Both the position numbers and the translations under genes were made by a program. Shown here piece by piece: positions 13,623 through 14,454 of a DNA stretch of 14,454 nt. Location: assembly GCA_902475005.1 (NCBI GenBank), contig CABRXV010000048.1, positions 1-14,454 on the forward strand, written 5' to 3'. Below the pieces are notes generated by a model, which saw nothing but the letters and a program-made list of their open reading frames with translations, had not been told where the DNA came from and ran no database searches. This DNA comes from CABRXV01 sp900754955. GTDB taxonomy: Bacteria > Actinomycetota > Coriobacteriia > Coriobacteriales > Eggerthellaceae. How positions within the stretch are numbered: position 1 is the stretch's first letter; every line of letters starts with the position of its first letter.

Positions 13623-13726
13623 GTGCGCGTCGGTATGCCTGCGGCGGCGCAAGCGCGGCGCGCTGCAAGCCGATCGCGCGTGCTTGGCGGACCGGCAGGC
13701 TGGCGCTAAGTCGGAATCGGGCTCCA

Positions 13727-13805
13727 TGAGCGCTGGGATATGACTGTATCTGGCACCAGCGTCATAGGGTCGCTGCTCAGGTGCCGTGAGCGCTGGGCGT
13801 GACGC
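13727..13805. repeat. Repeats and alternating hairpins between convergent genes
   Basis: TGAGCGCTGGG occurs at 13727-13737 and 13787-13797, exactly 60 bases apart, each followed within three bases by TGAC. Between them lies an inverted partial copy. CGCTGG (13731-13736) can pair with CCAGCG (13756-13761), or GCGTCA (13759-13764) with TGACGC (13800-13805). The gap lies downstream of both flanking genes, so bidirectional termination is the simplest role. Confidence 0.5.
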
Positions 13806-13809
13806 GACG

Positions 13810-14034
13810 TTAGGCGGAAACGCCAGAAGAAGCGGAGTCGGCGGAAGGTTTCGCCTCATTTGCGTCGTTCGCATCCTGCTGCTTCGGCTTGCGCGGCAGG
13901 AACGTATAGCAGTGCGGGCAGCTGACCGCATCGGGCGGCACCGCTTCGCCGCATGACGGGCAGCGGCCGTTCTCGACGGCGTCCGCCGCTCCGCTCTCCA
14001 TGCAGGCGCCGCACATCACACAGGGTATGCACAT
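13810..14034 (-). CDS. Small cysteine-rich double zinc-ribbon protein
   Basis: This 74-aa protein starts MCIPCVMCGACMESG, giving C2, C5, C8 and C11 in a tight cluster. It then has a zinc ribbon C25-x2-C28 (CPSC) and C39-x2-C42 (CPHC), and a polar Asn/Ala/Ser tail. Like the MCFRPP protein 1.1 kb away it has Cys2, a CPxC ribbon and a low-complexity tail, so the two may be related adaptors. AAGGAG lies five bases before the ATG. It is the downstream gene of an operon with the activase-like gene, ten bases apart. The four N-terminal cysteines could hold a metal or FeS cluster. Function is unknown. Confidence 0.8.
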   Translation of the reverse strand: MCIPCVMCGACMESGAADAVENGRCPSCGEAVPPDAVSCPHCYTFLPRKPKQQDANDANEAKPSADSASSGVSA

Positions 14035-14044
14035 AGCGTTCTCC

Positions 14045-14454
14045 TTAGCTCTCGGATTCCATGATCTCACAAGACGGCGCGGGGGCGGGGGCGTCGCGCC
14101 CGAGTCCCGCATGCGCCTGCGGCTGCCGCTGCGCGACATCACCCGGCGGCGTCCCATGCGCCTCGCGCGCTTGCTTCAACGCCCCATCGGTCGACTGCAT
14201 CTTGCGCGCCTCGTGCGCCTGCGCCAACGTCCCATCGTCCTTCTGCACCCCGTACGCCTCGAGCGCCGCCTCGGCCACAAGGCGCAGGCGGTTCTCGCAG
14301 TTGAGCGCCGATGCCTCGGGGTCGCAGTCGATAACCGCAAGACGCAGGCCCTGGAAGCGCCGCTCGAGGCTGCGCTGCGCCCCGCGCGCCTGCACGTGCC
14401 CCTTCACGCAGCCGAAGCTCTGCAGGTACACCACGTCGCGGATGCCGTCGTCGT
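14045..14454 (-). CDS. C-terminal end of a probable 2-hydroxyacyl-CoA dehydratase activase-type protein (5' end outside the window)
   Basis: The frame is open from the right edge to a TAA at 14047-14045, giving the last 135 residues. The edge-proximal part, DGIRDVVYLQSFGCVKGHV followed by ARG and then DCDPEASALNCENRLRL, resembles the C-terminal region of long BadF/HgdC-type activase and dehydratase fusion proteins (DUF2229-like) of anaerobes. Those activate or belong to radical 2-hydroxyacyl-CoA dehydratases. I base this on remembered sequence pattern, not a search. The last 60 residues are a low-complexity Gln/Ala/Pro tail ending EIMESES, probably disordered. Codon phase puts two extra bases at the right edge. 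It is co-transcribed with the small zinc-ribbon gene. Confidence 0.6.
   Translation of the reverse strand, partial: DDGIRDVVYLQSFGCVKGHVQARGAQRSLERRFQGLRLAVIDCDPEASALNCENRLRLVAEAALEAYGVQKDDGTLAQAHEARKMQSTDGALKQAREAHGTPPGDVAQRQPQAHAGLGRDAPAPAPSCEIMESES

Noticed and set aside
1..14454. CRISPR arrays, tRNA/rRNA genes, transposases, phage genes
   Set aside because: No regularly spaced repeats, cloverleaf or rRNA sequence, or mobile-element protein was seen. The only repeats are the short ones listed.

Overview
The window is high-GC DNA packed with iron-sulfur and molybdenum/tungsten enzymes, and reads as a strictly anaerobic bacterium. Gene content and style (tungsten-type aldehyde oxidoreductase, an acetylene-hydratase-like molybdo/tungstoenzyme, small zinc-ribbon partners, a 2-hydroxyacyl-CoA dehydratase activase-like tail) suggest a Coriobacteriia member of the Eggerthellaceae kind (Eggerthella, Gordonibacter, Slackia, Adlercreutzia relatives). 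That placement is inferred from general resemblance, not from a marker gene.

Layout. (1) 1-975, minus strand: a Fic-domain protein that runs off the left edge and carries Arg where the Fic motif normally has its catalytic His. (2) 1292-7083, plus strand: a compact operon of a four-cluster ferredoxin, a tungsten aldehyde:ferredoxin oxidoreductase (AOR), a MoaD-like sulfur carrier ending in Gly-Gly, a NuoE-like [2Fe-2S] protein, a HydB/NuoF-like FMN/NAD subunit and a short NuoG/HydA-like FeS subunit with no hydrogenase domain. A hairpin lies between AOR and moaD, and another follows the last gene. (3) 7136-8004: a strongly structured leader followed by a ThiF/MoeB-family adenylyltransferase, the natural activator of the MoaD-like protein. 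(4) 8100-8657, minus strand: a five-helix membrane protein with four membrane histidines, possibly a b-type cytochrome. (5) 8658-9949: mostly non-coding, with inverted and direct repeats, a 55-aa basic CxxCKPWK protein, a large hairpin and a doubtful 52-aa His-rich ORF. (6) 9950-12719, plus strand: a 743-aa acetylene-hydratase-like enzyme, a 72-aa helix-hairpin-helix-like protein and a 67-aa zinc-ribbon protein with an Ala/Pro tail, closed by a strong hairpin. (7) 12903-13622: a TetR/AcrR regulator with a dyad over its likely promoter. (8) 13810-14454, minus strand: a second small zinc-ribbon protein downstream of the C-terminal end of a probable 2-hydroxyacyl-CoA dehydratase activase-type protein.

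How the genes work together (inference). The ferredoxin-like subunit and AOR form the substrate-oxidising half, and the NuoE/NuoF/short-NuoG set forms a NAD(H) module with the domain layout of HydABC-type electron-bifurcating enzymes. The operon therefore encodes a candidate NAD-coupled, possibly bifurcating, aldehyde oxidoreductase that carries its own pterin-sulfur carrier (MoaD-like) and activator (ThiF-like). The second unit is a separate soluble Mo/W enzyme with two small partners. It lacks the aspartate typical of acetylene hydratase and so probably acts on another substrate. The most interesting leads are the AOR/NAD module, the refolding leader at 7136-7275, the altered Fic motif and the acetylene-hydratase-like three-gene unit.
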